64,000 nucleotides of DNA. It comes from Exilibacterium tricleocarpae (lineage in GTDB: Bacteria; Pseudomonadota; Gammaproteobacteria; Pseudomonadales; Cellvibrionaceae). Shown one piece after another: positions 29,182 through 37,226 of this stretch; positions within the stretch are counted from its first letter, which is position 1; each line of letters begins with the position of its first letter. The notes under the pieces were generated by a model, which was given only the letters and a program-made list of their open reading frames with translations, did no database searches and had not been told where the DNA came from. Both the position numbers and the translations under genes were made by a program. The DNA lies in the NCBI RefSeq assembly GCF_007004655.1, contig NZ_ML660105.1, forward strand, positions 62,001 to 126,000, read 5' to 3'.

Positions 29182-29318
29182 AGCTTGCCTCGCAGACTGC
29201 TCAGTTTCCGGCTGTTTTAATAATGTAAGTGATGGTGTCGGGGGTTGCCAATCATATAGGATGGCTGAACGGCGGTGTGCGATCCTGATAATGGATACCT
29301 GATTAAAGCTTGTACAGG

Positions 29319-29681
29319 TTAGCAGTCGGGACATACTTTCAAGCGCCACACGGAGATAAAGCCTATGGCGACCAGCACGCCGCCGGCGAACTGCAGCCAC
29401 CCCGCGGGAACGAAAAAGAGCACCGAGCTGCCTCCGACACCGATCACCATAAACAGCGCCAGCCGTCTAACGTTGCGGCTGATGCAGTGGTTTTCGTCCC
29501 AGCGCCGGATCATCGGGCCAAACAGGCGACTGTTGAGCAGCCAGGCGTGCAGGCGCGGTGAAGACCTGGCGAAACACCAGGCGGCCAGCAACACAAAGGG
29601 CGTGGTGGGTAACAGTGGCAGCACGGCGCCGATACCGCCCAGCAGCAGAGATAAGAGACCGAACAGCACCCACAGATTCAT
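29319..29681 (-). CDS. DUF454/YbaN-family inner membrane protein
   Basis: A 120-aa membrane protein. LGGIGAVLPLLPTTPFVLLA AWCFARSS is the DUF454 signature (split here for readability), followed by HAWLLNSRLFGPMIRRWDEN. Three or four membrane helices are predicted. The role of YbaN-type proteins is unknown. It is 138 bp upstream of DUF2237 on the same strand. Confidence 0.85.
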   Translation of the reverse strand: MNLWVLFGLLSLLLGGIGAVLPLLPTTPFVLLAAWCFARSSPRLHAWLLNSRLFGPMIRRWDENHCISRNVRRLALFMVIGVGGSSVLFFVPAGWLQFAGGVLVAIGFISVWRLKVCPDC

Positions 29682-29811
29682 GGTCTAGCAGCGCTCGGTT
29701 GCTCGCAAATACGTTGGCATATAAAACTCACTCGCGGACAACTGTGGATGGCGATATTACCAGCGGCCGCGCGGGATGGATAGCCTCCGGCGATCCAACA
29801 GTCTTAAGTAG

Positions 29812-29904
29812 AGGGACGCCTGCCACTGAGCAACTTAAAGGACATTTGCCGCGTTGTGTAAGTCTGGCGATATAGGCCTAAGTTGCTCAGTGGCAGGCGT
29901 CCCT
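29812..29904. repeat. Hairpin element with perfect 26-bp inverted repeats
   Basis: Positions 29812-29837 and 29879-29904 are exact reverse complements over 26 bases; the left arm begins AGGGACGCCTGCC and ends GAGCAACTTA. The 41-base loop contains ATTTGCCGCGTTGTGTAAG. The size and symmetry resemble REP/MITE-type elements. The loop is similar to that of the element at 30207. Confidence 0.9.
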
Positions 29905-30206
29905 CAAGGCGTAAGCTGATAGTTGTTTCTGTCAACCAATATTCAGGCGTCTTTGGATAAAAAATTTCATAAGACTTCTATGATGTAGGCCGTCACAGGC
30001 CGGGTAACAATCAACTGGGATTTTCCACACCCCGTTGTGTCGAATACATTTAGCCTACTTTATCGAAATGTATATCACGTGGTTGTCTTGAAAGCATTGC
30101 AGTAAATGCGTCACCCAAAAAAACAGCAATGGCCGTTGCATATTACCCCAACTTTTTTAACAAAATGCGGAAGCTTTCTTTGCGAAATTAACAAAGAAGG
30201 GGATGT

Positions 30207-30274
30207 CTGCAACTTAGCAACTGAATAAAATTTGCTGCGTTATGTAAGCTCGATGACATACGACTAAGTTGCAG
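30207..30274. repeat. Second, diverged copy of the hairpin element
   Basis: Arms CTGCAACTTAG (30207-30217) and CTAAGTTGCAG (30264-30274) enclose a 46-base loop. The loop holds ATTTGCTGCGTTATGTAAG, which differs by two bases from the loop of the 29812 element, so both derive from one ancestor. The arms are shorter and less well matched outside the core. Confidence 0.8.
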
Positions 30275-30633
30275 GCGTTTCTCAAGACACTGGGATTTAG
30301 GAATGCTTAAAGAACAGGCCAGGTAAACGCAGCAGTATAAGGTGAGAGATAGTGTTGGCTTTTGCAACAAAGTGAGGACTACAGTAGATTTTATAGGCTA
30401 CTCACTTCTGAGGTCCAATTTTATTGGCTCCTATATTGTAAAAATAGGCGTAACAATAACGCCATTGAGGTTTTATAGTTGAGTCTGTTTTCAGACGAAA
30501 AAAGTGTTTTGGATTGTTGTATTTTACGTGAATAAGGCGTTGATAAATGCAACTCAAAAGTGAATGTTGAATAGTGAAAAATGATTGAGGAAATCGCAAT
30601 TTTCCCACTGAAAATTTTCAAGGAGTGAGCGTC

Positions 30634-31164
30634 ATGTCTGTTTCTGTAAAAGTTGGTCTTGTGGTTGCTCTGTTTTTATCTCTCCTGTTTTTTTTGCTCT
30701 ATACCCCTCAACGTGCTCCCGATGGCGCTGTAAGCCGGAACGGTCTCCCCGATAAGTATTATGCCGAGGGGAAGGCGGTTGCGAGTCTCTCCGGGCGTGC
30801 AGAGGAACCACTGCACGCGCCGAAGGTCCACCGGCACAACAGTGCCACCGCTTCCCGGAACGGCACCGCCGCTTCCGATAACAGCGCCGCCACTTCCGGC
30901 AAAGCATCCATCGAAAACGACAACCTGCTTGTGCACCGCGAGACCGATCATGCCGGACAAACGACAGTCGCCGTTGAAAACCCTGTGCTCGACCCAACAG
31001 CGCAGGCACGTTTGTCCGAGAGTCAAGCGCGCACGTCCAGACAAGCCGTGCGAGACATTCCTGTGACGCGTCAAGAGCACAAGATACCCCCGACGCAGTT
31101 TGTCGGGTCCTACACTGCGCGTGCTGCTGAGGCCGGCGAGCCCGCGAAAGTGGACAACGAGTAA
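30634..31164 (+). CDS. Small membrane-anchored protein upstream of the RHS genes
   Basis: A 176-aa protein. Residues about 6-24 form one hydrophobic helix (VGLVVALFLSLLFFLLY). The rest is low-complexity, rich in Ser, Ala, Asn, Thr and His, and likely disordered and periplasmic. AAGGAG stands before the ATG at 30634; an in-frame GTG at 30625 is less likely. I know no family for it. It precedes the RHS gene by 66 bp on the same strand and may help its export or attachment; that is inference from position. Confidence 0.7.
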   Translation: MSVSVKVGLVVALFLSLLFFLLYTPQRAPDGAVSRNGLPDKYYAEGKAVASLSGRAEEPLHAPKVHRHNSATASRNGTAASDNSAATSGKASIENDNLLVHRETDHAGQTTVAVENPVLDPTAQARLSESQARTSRQAVRDIPVTRQEHKIPPTQFVGSYTARAAEAGEPAKVDNE

Positions 31165-31230
31165 ATCATTCAGTCGTGAGTCGATCGGCAACGCCCTTGC
31201 CGATGTCATCATTGAAAGGAGTTTAAGACG

Positions 31231-34200
31231 ATGGTTAAGTATTTAGTGAAGTCTGTCTGTTGCGGTGCCTGGCTACTGTGGGCCGCCGGTGCGGCCGCCG
31301 AGGAAATACGCGATTACTATGCCGAGCCGGGGTTCAATCCCTTCAAGGAGACGATCAATCAACACTTCAACGAGAGCGTTGATCCCTTCTCCGGCACGTT
31401 GCAACTCCAGTACACCGATATCCTGGTGCCGGGCAACGGCGGACTGGATATTCGTGTGAATCGCGTCTACACCAGCCTGCAAACCAATGCCTATCCGGTG
31501 CGCTCACTGACGGGGTTGGGCTGGTTGATGCATTTTGGCCGTATTGTCACCACCAACCGCCATGCCGACAAATTGTGCAACCAGAGCCTTTGGTCGGTCA
31601 GTACACGGGATAACCCGTCTTTGGAACACCCCGATGGTGGCCGGGAAATCCTCGTGCTCAATGCGATCGACAACGACAACACCTTGATCACCCGCAGCAA
31701 TTGGAAAGCGCAGTGCGACGGCCTTAACCCCGGCATGGTGGTGACCGCGCCCGACGGTACGACCTATACCATGGATCGGTTTGACTACTACCAGGAAGAG
31801 CCCAGTTGGTTGACCACGCGCATCGAGGATATTCACGGTAACTGGATTCGCATCGATTATGAGGACAATGCCGCCGGCGAATCCTATATCGTCGCCGTCT
31901 ATCGCAGTGAGGAAGGCGAGAGCCAGCCGGTGTTGCGTTATGGCTATGACGATGGCGGGGGCGCCTATGCCACGCCCCGGCTGGCCAGTATCGAGGCCAA
32001 TGGCCAGCGCTGGGAATACGAGTATGCGGATATTCCCGGGTATACCAGGCCCCGCCATCAACTGGTCAGGGTGAGGCGACCGGACGGTAAAACCTGGGAA
32101 TACGGTTACAACGGGAAAATCGATGATCCGGACCCGACCGATGGGGTGGTCGAAGACGGTCTGGGCAGCTACTCGCTTACACAGGTGAAGTACCCCAACG
32201 GTGCCCGCATTGACTACACCTACCAGTATGTGCAGTTTGACAAGGGATCGGCGTTGAGAACGACGGCGATAGAGACAAAAACCGTGTCCGGCGATGATAT
32301 ACCCGGTGGGACCACCACCTACGCGTTTGCGCCGCACAGTGTGCCCTATACCGATGCCGGTGGCGCTGGGTTACGCGTCGATGCGACCACGGTCACCACG
32401 CCCCATGCGAAGTATGTCTTTCACCACTATGGCAAAGACTTCATCCAGACAGGGCCCGGGTCCTACCAGTTTATCCTGCCCTCGTTTGTGGGGTTGTTGT
32501 ACCGCAAGGCCACTTACACCTTGAACGACGTCTTAAAAGAGGTCGTGGTCAAGGCCTGGGGGCAGCGCAAGATCTCGAACGAAAATCTCTTTCACGGCGG
32601 TGATCGCAGTTGGTGGATTGAAGAGGAAACGAATTCGCCGGTGTTATTGGGCGAATATATCAGCCTGGACGGCAATGCGGACCTGAGCGGCGCCACCTCT
32701 TCACAAGGGGTCAATTACACCGACTATGATGCTTATGGGAATGTGCAAACCATCACGGAGTTTACCAATCTGCAGGGCGTGGCGGACAAAATCACCACGA
32801 TCGCCTATGTCAATGATACGCAAAACTGGCTGCTCGGTTTGCCGGTGAGCGAAACGATCACTCACGGCAGTCAAGTGTTCACGACGCACCGCACGTACTT
32901 TCCCAACACCGATTTACTGAAAGAGGAGGATCGCTACGGTGTGATCACGCAATATACCTACACGCCAGCCGGCGACCTGGCATCCGTCACGGACGCGCGC
33001 GGCAATGTGACGCGCTATGGTGACTACAAACGGGGGATTGCCGCCCGAGAGGAGCGACCGGAAGCGGTGCTCCTGACACGGGTGGTCAATGACACCGGCA
33101 CCCTGGCCTCGGAAACCGATGGGCGCGGGTATACCAAACGCTACGCGTATGATGGTTTAAATCGATTAACCGACATTACCTACCCCATCCACCTGCCGGT
33201 CTCCATAAGCTATCCGGGCAATACCCGGCGTCTGACGCGGGGCGCCTATCAGCAAACGGACTTTTTTGACCGGCTGGGACGCCGCATTGAGACCCGGCGG
33301 GTCGATACCGTCACCAACGAGACCATCAGTATGACGACGGCCTACGACGCCTCCGGGCGCACGGTGTTTGAATCCTATCCCAATACGCTCGACGGTATTG
33401 GGTATCGCTACGATGCGCTCGACCGCCCCCTCCGGAAAACCTATCCGGATGGGAGTTTTGTGAGTTATGGCTATAACGACTTCCTGATGGTTGAAACCAA
33501 CGAGCGCGGCCATAGCACGCAAACGATTTATCGCACGGTGGGCATTTCAAGCCGGGCACCCTACCTGATTCGCCAGCCAGAGGCGGTGACGACCGTGATT
33601 CGGCGCAATATTTTTGATCAAATTACGGAGGTGTTTCAGGGGCAGGAACAAGCCAATGGCGGGCTACTGGGTTTTCCGCGAAACTTCACGTATGACACAC
33701 GCCTGTTTTTAGTCGCGAAAACGGAACCGGAAATCGGGACCACGACCTATGGTCGAGACGCGGTGGGCAATTTAGTATCGTCAAGCGTTGCCGGCTCGGG
33801 GATTACCGCTTACGACTATGATGGCCTCAATCGGGTCACCCGGATCGACTACCCGCCCGGCACGGACGCGGTGGACTACACCTACGATCAAAACGATAAC
33901 CTGACGAGACTGGTCTCCGGTATCACAGACTGGGCCTACGTCTACGATGCAAACAACAATCTCACTCAAGAGACCTTGATCGTCGGCACACCGACACCTC
34001 GCCAGTACGCCCTGCAGTATGGCTATGACGGACGGGATGTGCTGGCGAGCCTGGTCTATCCCGATGGTTTAACCGTCGACTATGCCCCCAATGCCCTGGG
34101 ACGTGCGACACAGGTCGGGGGCTTTGCGACCAATGTGGTGTTCCACCCCGCCGGACAGGTGAGCGCCTATACCCTCGGCAATGGTGTCCAGGTCTCACAG

Positions 34201-35037
34201 ACCTATGACCGGCGGTTGTTTCCGCAGACCATCGTGGCGGGGCCCCATGTGAATCTCACCTATACCTATGATCCGCGTGGCAATGTCACGACCCTGGTCG
34301 ATGGTATCGACAGCACGCAAACGGTCTTTATGAATCAGTTCGGTGATTATGACGCCTTAGATCGGCTGCGCGAAGCCCGTGGCCCCTGGGGGCGTACCAC
34401 GGTGAACTATGATGTGCGTGGCAATATCGTCGCCAAGTCTGACGGGGGCAGTGACAGCGTTCAGTATGGGTATAACAATGAACAGCTTGTCCAGCGGGAG
34501 GCCGGCAACACCGGTAGTCTGTTCCGGTACGATGTGTATGGCAATGTCAGGGAGAAAATCGGGTATTTGCGTCAACCCGATGGGTCGTTGATTGCCACGC
34601 GTCAAGATATTTATCGGTATGACGATGCCGCTCGGCTGATCGAGAGCGCTAGTGGCGGTGTCAGCAAACGCTACGTCTATGATGGCCACAATCTGCGCGC
34701 CTTCAGCCAGACCGGTGAGGGGCAGGACCTGCGATACAGTGTGTATGCCCGTGATGGCCAGTTGTTATTTGAGGAATCGGTCAGTGACTGTACCCGCACC
34801 AGTTATATTCGTTTAGGCAGCCTGCTGGTGGCGCGGTCGGACGCTGTGACTCTCCCGCCTGCACGGGGTGCGGCGGCGGATAGCAGGTCGGGTTGTACCG
34901 CACCACCGTTGGGGTTTAATCCGGACAAGGCCACCGGTGCTGATGTCGATACCGATGGATTCACGCATCGCCCTGAAACCGATGCCGTTCACCGTCTTAT
35001 TTCCGCTAACGATCACGCTGCTCTGCTGGGAGATTAA
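31231..35037 (+). CDS. Secreted RHS/YD-repeat protein, N-terminal shell part
   Basis: A 1268-aa protein with a Sec signal peptide (GAWLLWAAGAAAEE, cleavage near residue 24). The N-terminal domain continues VDPFSGTLQLQYTDILVPGN. Dense YD repeats follow from about residue 560, such as YAYDGLNRLTDITYP and YDYDGLNRVTRIDYP. It ends not with the RHS core but with a short tail containing ADVDTDG, a DxDxDG-like calcium-binding pattern, and then LISANDHAALLGD. AAAGGAG precedes the ATG. RHS proteins normally form a shell around a toxin; here the core and toxin are encoded by the next ORF, two bases downstream. Confidence 0.93.
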   Translation: MVKYLVKSVCCGAWLLWAAGAAAEEIRDYYAEPGFNPFKETINQHFNESVDPFSGTLQLQYTDILVPGNGGLDIRVNRVYTSLQTNAYPVRSLTGLGWLMHFGRIVTTNRHADKLCNQSLWSVSTRDNPSLEHPDGGREILVLNAIDNDNTLITRSNWKAQCDGLNPGMVVTAPDGTTYTMDRFDYYQEEPSWLTTRIEDIHGNWIRIDYEDNAAGESYIVAVYRSEEGESQPVLRYGYDDGGGAYATPRLASIEANGQRWEYEYADIPGYTRPRHQLVRVRRPDGKTWEYGYNGKIDDPDPTDGVVEDGLGSYSLTQVKYPNGARIDYTYQYVQFDKGSALRTTAIETKTVSGDDIPGGTTTYAFAPHSVPYTDAGGAGLRVDATTVTTPHAKYVFHHYGKDFIQTGPGSYQFILPSFVGLLYRKATYTLNDVLKEVVVKAWGQRKISNENLFHGGDRSWWIEEETNSPVLLGEYISLDGNADLSGATSSQGVNYTDYDAYGNVQTITEFTNLQGVADKITTIAYVNDTQNWLLGLPVSETITHGSQVFTTHRTYFPNTDLLKEEDRYGVITQYTYTPAGDLASVTDARGNVTRYGDYKRGIAAREERPEAVLLTRVVNDTGTLASETDGRGYTKRYAYDGLNRLTDITYPIHLPVSISYPGNTRRLTRGAYQQTDFFDRLGRRIETRRVDTVTNETISMTTAYDASGRTVFESYPNTLDGIGYRYDALDRPLRKTYPDGSFVSYGYNDFLMVETNERGHSTQTIYRTVGISSRAPYLIRQPEAVTTVIRRNIFDQITEVFQGQEQANGGLLGFPRNFTYDTRLFLVAKTEPEIGTTTYGRDAVGNLVSSSVAGSGITAYDYDGLNRVTRIDYPPGTDAVDYTYDQNDNLTRLVSGITDWAYVYDANNNLTQETLIVGTPTPRQYALQYGYDGRDVLASLVYPDGLTVDYAPNALGRATQVGGFATNVVFHPAGQVSAYTLGNGVQVSQTYDRRLFPQTIVAGPHVNLTYTYDPRGNVTTLVDGIDSTQTVFMNQFGDYDALDRLREARGPWGRTTVNYDVRGNIVAKSDGGSDSVQYGYNNEQLVQREAGNTGSLFRYDVYGNVREKIGYLRQPDGSLIATRQDIYRYDDAARLIESASGGVSKRYVYDGHNLRAFSQTGEGQDLRYSVYARDGQLLFEESVSDCTRTSYIRLGSLLVARSDAVTLPPARGAAADSRSGCTAPPLGFNPDKATGADVDTDGFTHRPETDAVHRLISANDHAALLGD

Positions 35038-35039
35038 TC

Positions 35040-36365
35040 ATGGCTATAGCGATAAAGTCACTGGAAGCCTGTGCTGATGCACGGGCGAATATCACAGTGC
35101 AAAAGGGCATTCTTCGACCGTTCGTCTTCTTGCTGTCGCTGTTGATCGGTTGCTTGTTGGTAAGCAGCGCTCACGCCGAGCGCACCACGACCTACTACCA
35201 TACCGATGCGGTGGGTTCGGTGGTGGCGGCCTCGGATGAAACGGGCGCCCTGCTGTGGCGAAAAAGTTACCGCCCTTACGGTGAGAAGGTGGCCGATGGG
35301 GAGGGTAGCCTGCAATCGCTGTCGTTTACGGGTAAGCCCCACGATGAAGCGAGTGGGCTGACGTATATGGGGGCGCGGTATTACGATCCGGAGGTGGGTC
35401 GGTTTATGGGGATTGACGCTGTGGGTTTTCAAGATGATAATCCGATCAGTTTCAATCGTTATGCCTATGCGAATAACAATCCCTATAAATACGTAGACCC
35501 GGATGGTAACTTACCGTTTCTCGTCCCGTTTGTGGTGATCGTGGCCAAGGAGGTGGCGGCGGAGGGTTTTGAGCGGGCGACGGGGCTGCCGGCGGTGTTT
35601 TCGATGAAGGGGGCGGCGAAGTATCTTAGTAAGAGATTTTTGAAGAAGGAAGGGAAGAAGACGGCAAAGGGCGTATGTTGTTTTGTTGCCGGAACCGAAG
35701 TGCTGACTAAAGATGGCTATATGGCCATAGAGGATATTGTATTAGATCAGCTGGTTTATTCAAAGGATGTGGACACGGGAGAACAGGATTGGAAACCCGT
35801 TACGCAACTGTTTAAGAAGTACCGCAAGGTTTATGATTTAGTAGTTGTTGATGGGTTTGGAGAGGTACAATTAGTAGAAACCACGGATGATCACCCGTTT
35901 TATGTGATGGGTCGTAGTTGGGTTGAAACAATTGAGCTGCAGCCCGGTGATCAAATAGAAACGGAGGGGCATGGTTGGGTTGTTGTTCAATCAGTTGGTG
36001 ATTCGGGTCGACATGACATAACCTACAATCTGGAGGTTGCGGATTATCATACGTATTATGCTACACAGCTTAATTTGTTGGTGCATAATTGTAATGCTGC
36101 AAAGAAAGAAAAAGGAAAGTGGGACACTCCGGAAAACTGGGCCAACAATGATCACGCGAAGGTGCGCGATAGACTGCGTAAGGAGAATGAGGGTTTTGAA
36201 TCGGGCCGTCACAACGAATATCCTGCAGCTATGCGAAAAGAACTCAGACGGATGGCTGATGAGGCTGATGCTCGTGGAGATCTACCTGAGTATGGGCAGA
36301 GGCTCCGTGAAATTTCCAAAACCTATCAAAAGCGCGAAGGTGCGGCACATAGAGGGGGCCGATGA
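35040..36365 (+). CDS. Secreted RHS-core, Hint and C-terminal toxin-candidate protein
   Basis: A 441-aa protein. A hydrophobic signal (residues about 27-46, ending SSAHA) precedes an RHS core: TTTYYHTDAVGSVVAASDET, then GARYYDPEVGRFMGIDAVGF and NRYAYANNNPYKYVDPDGN. Residues about 213-351 form a Hint/intein-like domain starting CCFVAGTEVLTKDGYMAIED with HPFYV and ending LLVHNC, as in pretoxin-Hint proteins that autocleave. The last 90 residues, rich in Arg, Lys and Glu, are the toxin candidate; I do not recognise them. A GTG at 35097 is an alternative start giving a more compact signal peptide. GC content drops near 35.6 kb. Confidence 0.9.
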   Translation: MAIAIKSLEACADARANITVQKGILRPFVFLLSLLIGCLLVSSAHAERTTTYYHTDAVGSVVAASDETGALLWRKSYRPYGEKVADGEGSLQSLSFTGKPHDEASGLTYMGARYYDPEVGRFMGIDAVGFQDDNPISFNRYAYANNNPYKYVDPDGNLPFLVPFVVIVAKEVAAEGFERATGLPAVFSMKGAAKYLSKRFLKKEGKKTAKGVCCFVAGTEVLTKDGYMAIEDIVLDQLVYSKDVDTGEQDWKPVTQLFKKYRKVYDLVVVDGFGEVQLVETTDDHPFYVMGRSWVETIELQPGDQIETEGHGWVVVQSVGDSGRHDITYNLEVADYHTYYATQLNLLVHNCNAAKKEKGKWDTPENWANNDHAKVRDRLRKENEGFESGRHNEYPAAMRKELRRMADEADARGDLPEYGQRLREISKTYQKREGAAHRGGR

Positions 36366-37036
36366 CTGGCGATAATCAAATGGTTAAGCGAGTACCTGAA
36401 TCTATTCTACGTGACATTGATAGTGCCCTGGCCATCGACGATATCGTACAAAAAGAGAAAATTTTTGATGCGCTAGTTGAGAGACTGAGTAGCTTGGAGG
36501 AGAGTGGAACGAGGGGGGAAGCTGCTTTTCTGATTGGTTATATTTATTATTTGCACCCCAAGAAAAAAGTGTCATCAGAGATAGAAAGTGGGATTCGTCA
36601 GAATCTTATGCTGGCCCTGAATGCGACGAAAGATCCTTCGGTAGAGGCACGTTCCAAACTGTATCTGGGGCATCAGTCATACGATAAAGGCGACTACAAG
36701 CCTGCTGCCAAGTGGTTTAGGTCTTTAAAGCTGGAATATCTACCAGACTACCTTCGTTTGAAGGCGTTAGAAATGAGGTTGTGTTGTTCTATCCGGAATG
36801 AAAACTTAGCCAGCTCACTTGATGAGTTCGATATGTTTGTTGCTCAGGTAAAAACTTTTCCAGTCGAAGATTTGTGGCCTCAAGAACTTGCTCGAACACT
36901 TAGGGAAAAACCCTGCAAACTAAATTTATTTGAGGCTCATCGTTTTCAAAAATCTGTGGAGAAATTGGATGATGCTGGGCAGTTTGGTAGATGGTTTTCC
37001 GAGATAGCTGAGGAAGTAGAGAACAGGGGACACTGA
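36362..37036 (+). CDS. Candidate immunity protein for the RHS toxin
   Basis: A 224-aa protein, probably all-helical (for example EARSKLYLGHQSYDKGDYKP looks like a TPR-type turn). No family recognised. Its ATG overlaps the toxin gene's stop codon by four bases (ATGA), the standard layout of polymorphic toxin and immunity pairs. No signal peptide or membrane helix is seen, so it should be cytoplasmic. Composition is AT-rich like the toxin end. The stop codon lies within the inverted repeat of the adjacent MITE-like element, so the original C-terminus may have been altered by the insertion. Confidence 0.7.
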   Translation: MTGDNQMVKRVPESILRDIDSALAIDDIVQKEKIFDALVERLSSLEESGTRGEAAFLIGYIYYLHPKKKVSSEIESGIRQNLMLALNATKDPSVEARSKLYLGHQSYDKGDYKPAAKWFRSLKLEYLPDYLRLKALEMRLCCSIRNENLASSLDEFDMFVAQVKTFPVEDLWPQELARTLREKPCKLNLFEAHRFQKSVEKLDDAGQFGRWFSEIAEEVENRGH

Positions 37037-37226
37037 TAACTTAACAACTTAACCAAGGAATAAAGGAGCTCTCGGCAAGTAAAGGATATGCCGAGGTTAG
37101 GAAAGCTCCATATAGCAGGTGGATATTATCATGTATTCGGACGCGGCTTAGAGCGTCGTCACACCTTCCAATAAGATGTCGATAAAGGACGAGTTGGTTT
37201 AAGTTGTTAAGTTATCAGTGTCCCCT
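37025..37226. mobile_element. 202-bp MITE-like element with 30/31-bp terminal inverted repeats
   Basis: The left end (37025-37054) begins AGGGGACACTGATAACTTAA and the right end (37196-37226) is its reverse complement with a single extra base. Between them lie about 140 bases including the first 28 codons of a REP-associated transposase. No clear target duplication is visible. After the right end the 8-mer CTAGCCCG occurs three times up to 37257. The outermost bases (AGGG-AC) and inner CAACTTAA are also shared with the hairpin element at 29812, suggesting one family. Confidence 0.8.

Larger units (their letters stand above)
29682..30633. other. Non-coding, AT-rich region upstream of the RHS island
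   Basis: About 950 bases without a convincing gene. The short frames here (for example minus-strand 30402-30608) have no ribosome binding site and odd composition. The region contains two related hairpin elements (29812-29904 and 30207-30274). From about 30380 to 30620 it becomes very AT-rich, as expected for the promoter region of a horizontally acquired operon. I could not define a promoter with confidence. Confidence 0.6.

Noticed and set aside
30402-30621. Overlapping minus-strand frames of 66-68 codons upstream of the RHS genes
   Set aside because: AT-rich promoter region, no ribosome binding site, implausible composition.
35000-35060. The RHS split as a plain frameshift or sequencing error
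   Set aside because: The second frame is closed by a TAA shortly upstream of its ATG, and the second ORF begins with a full signal peptide, so one indel would not rejoin the two.
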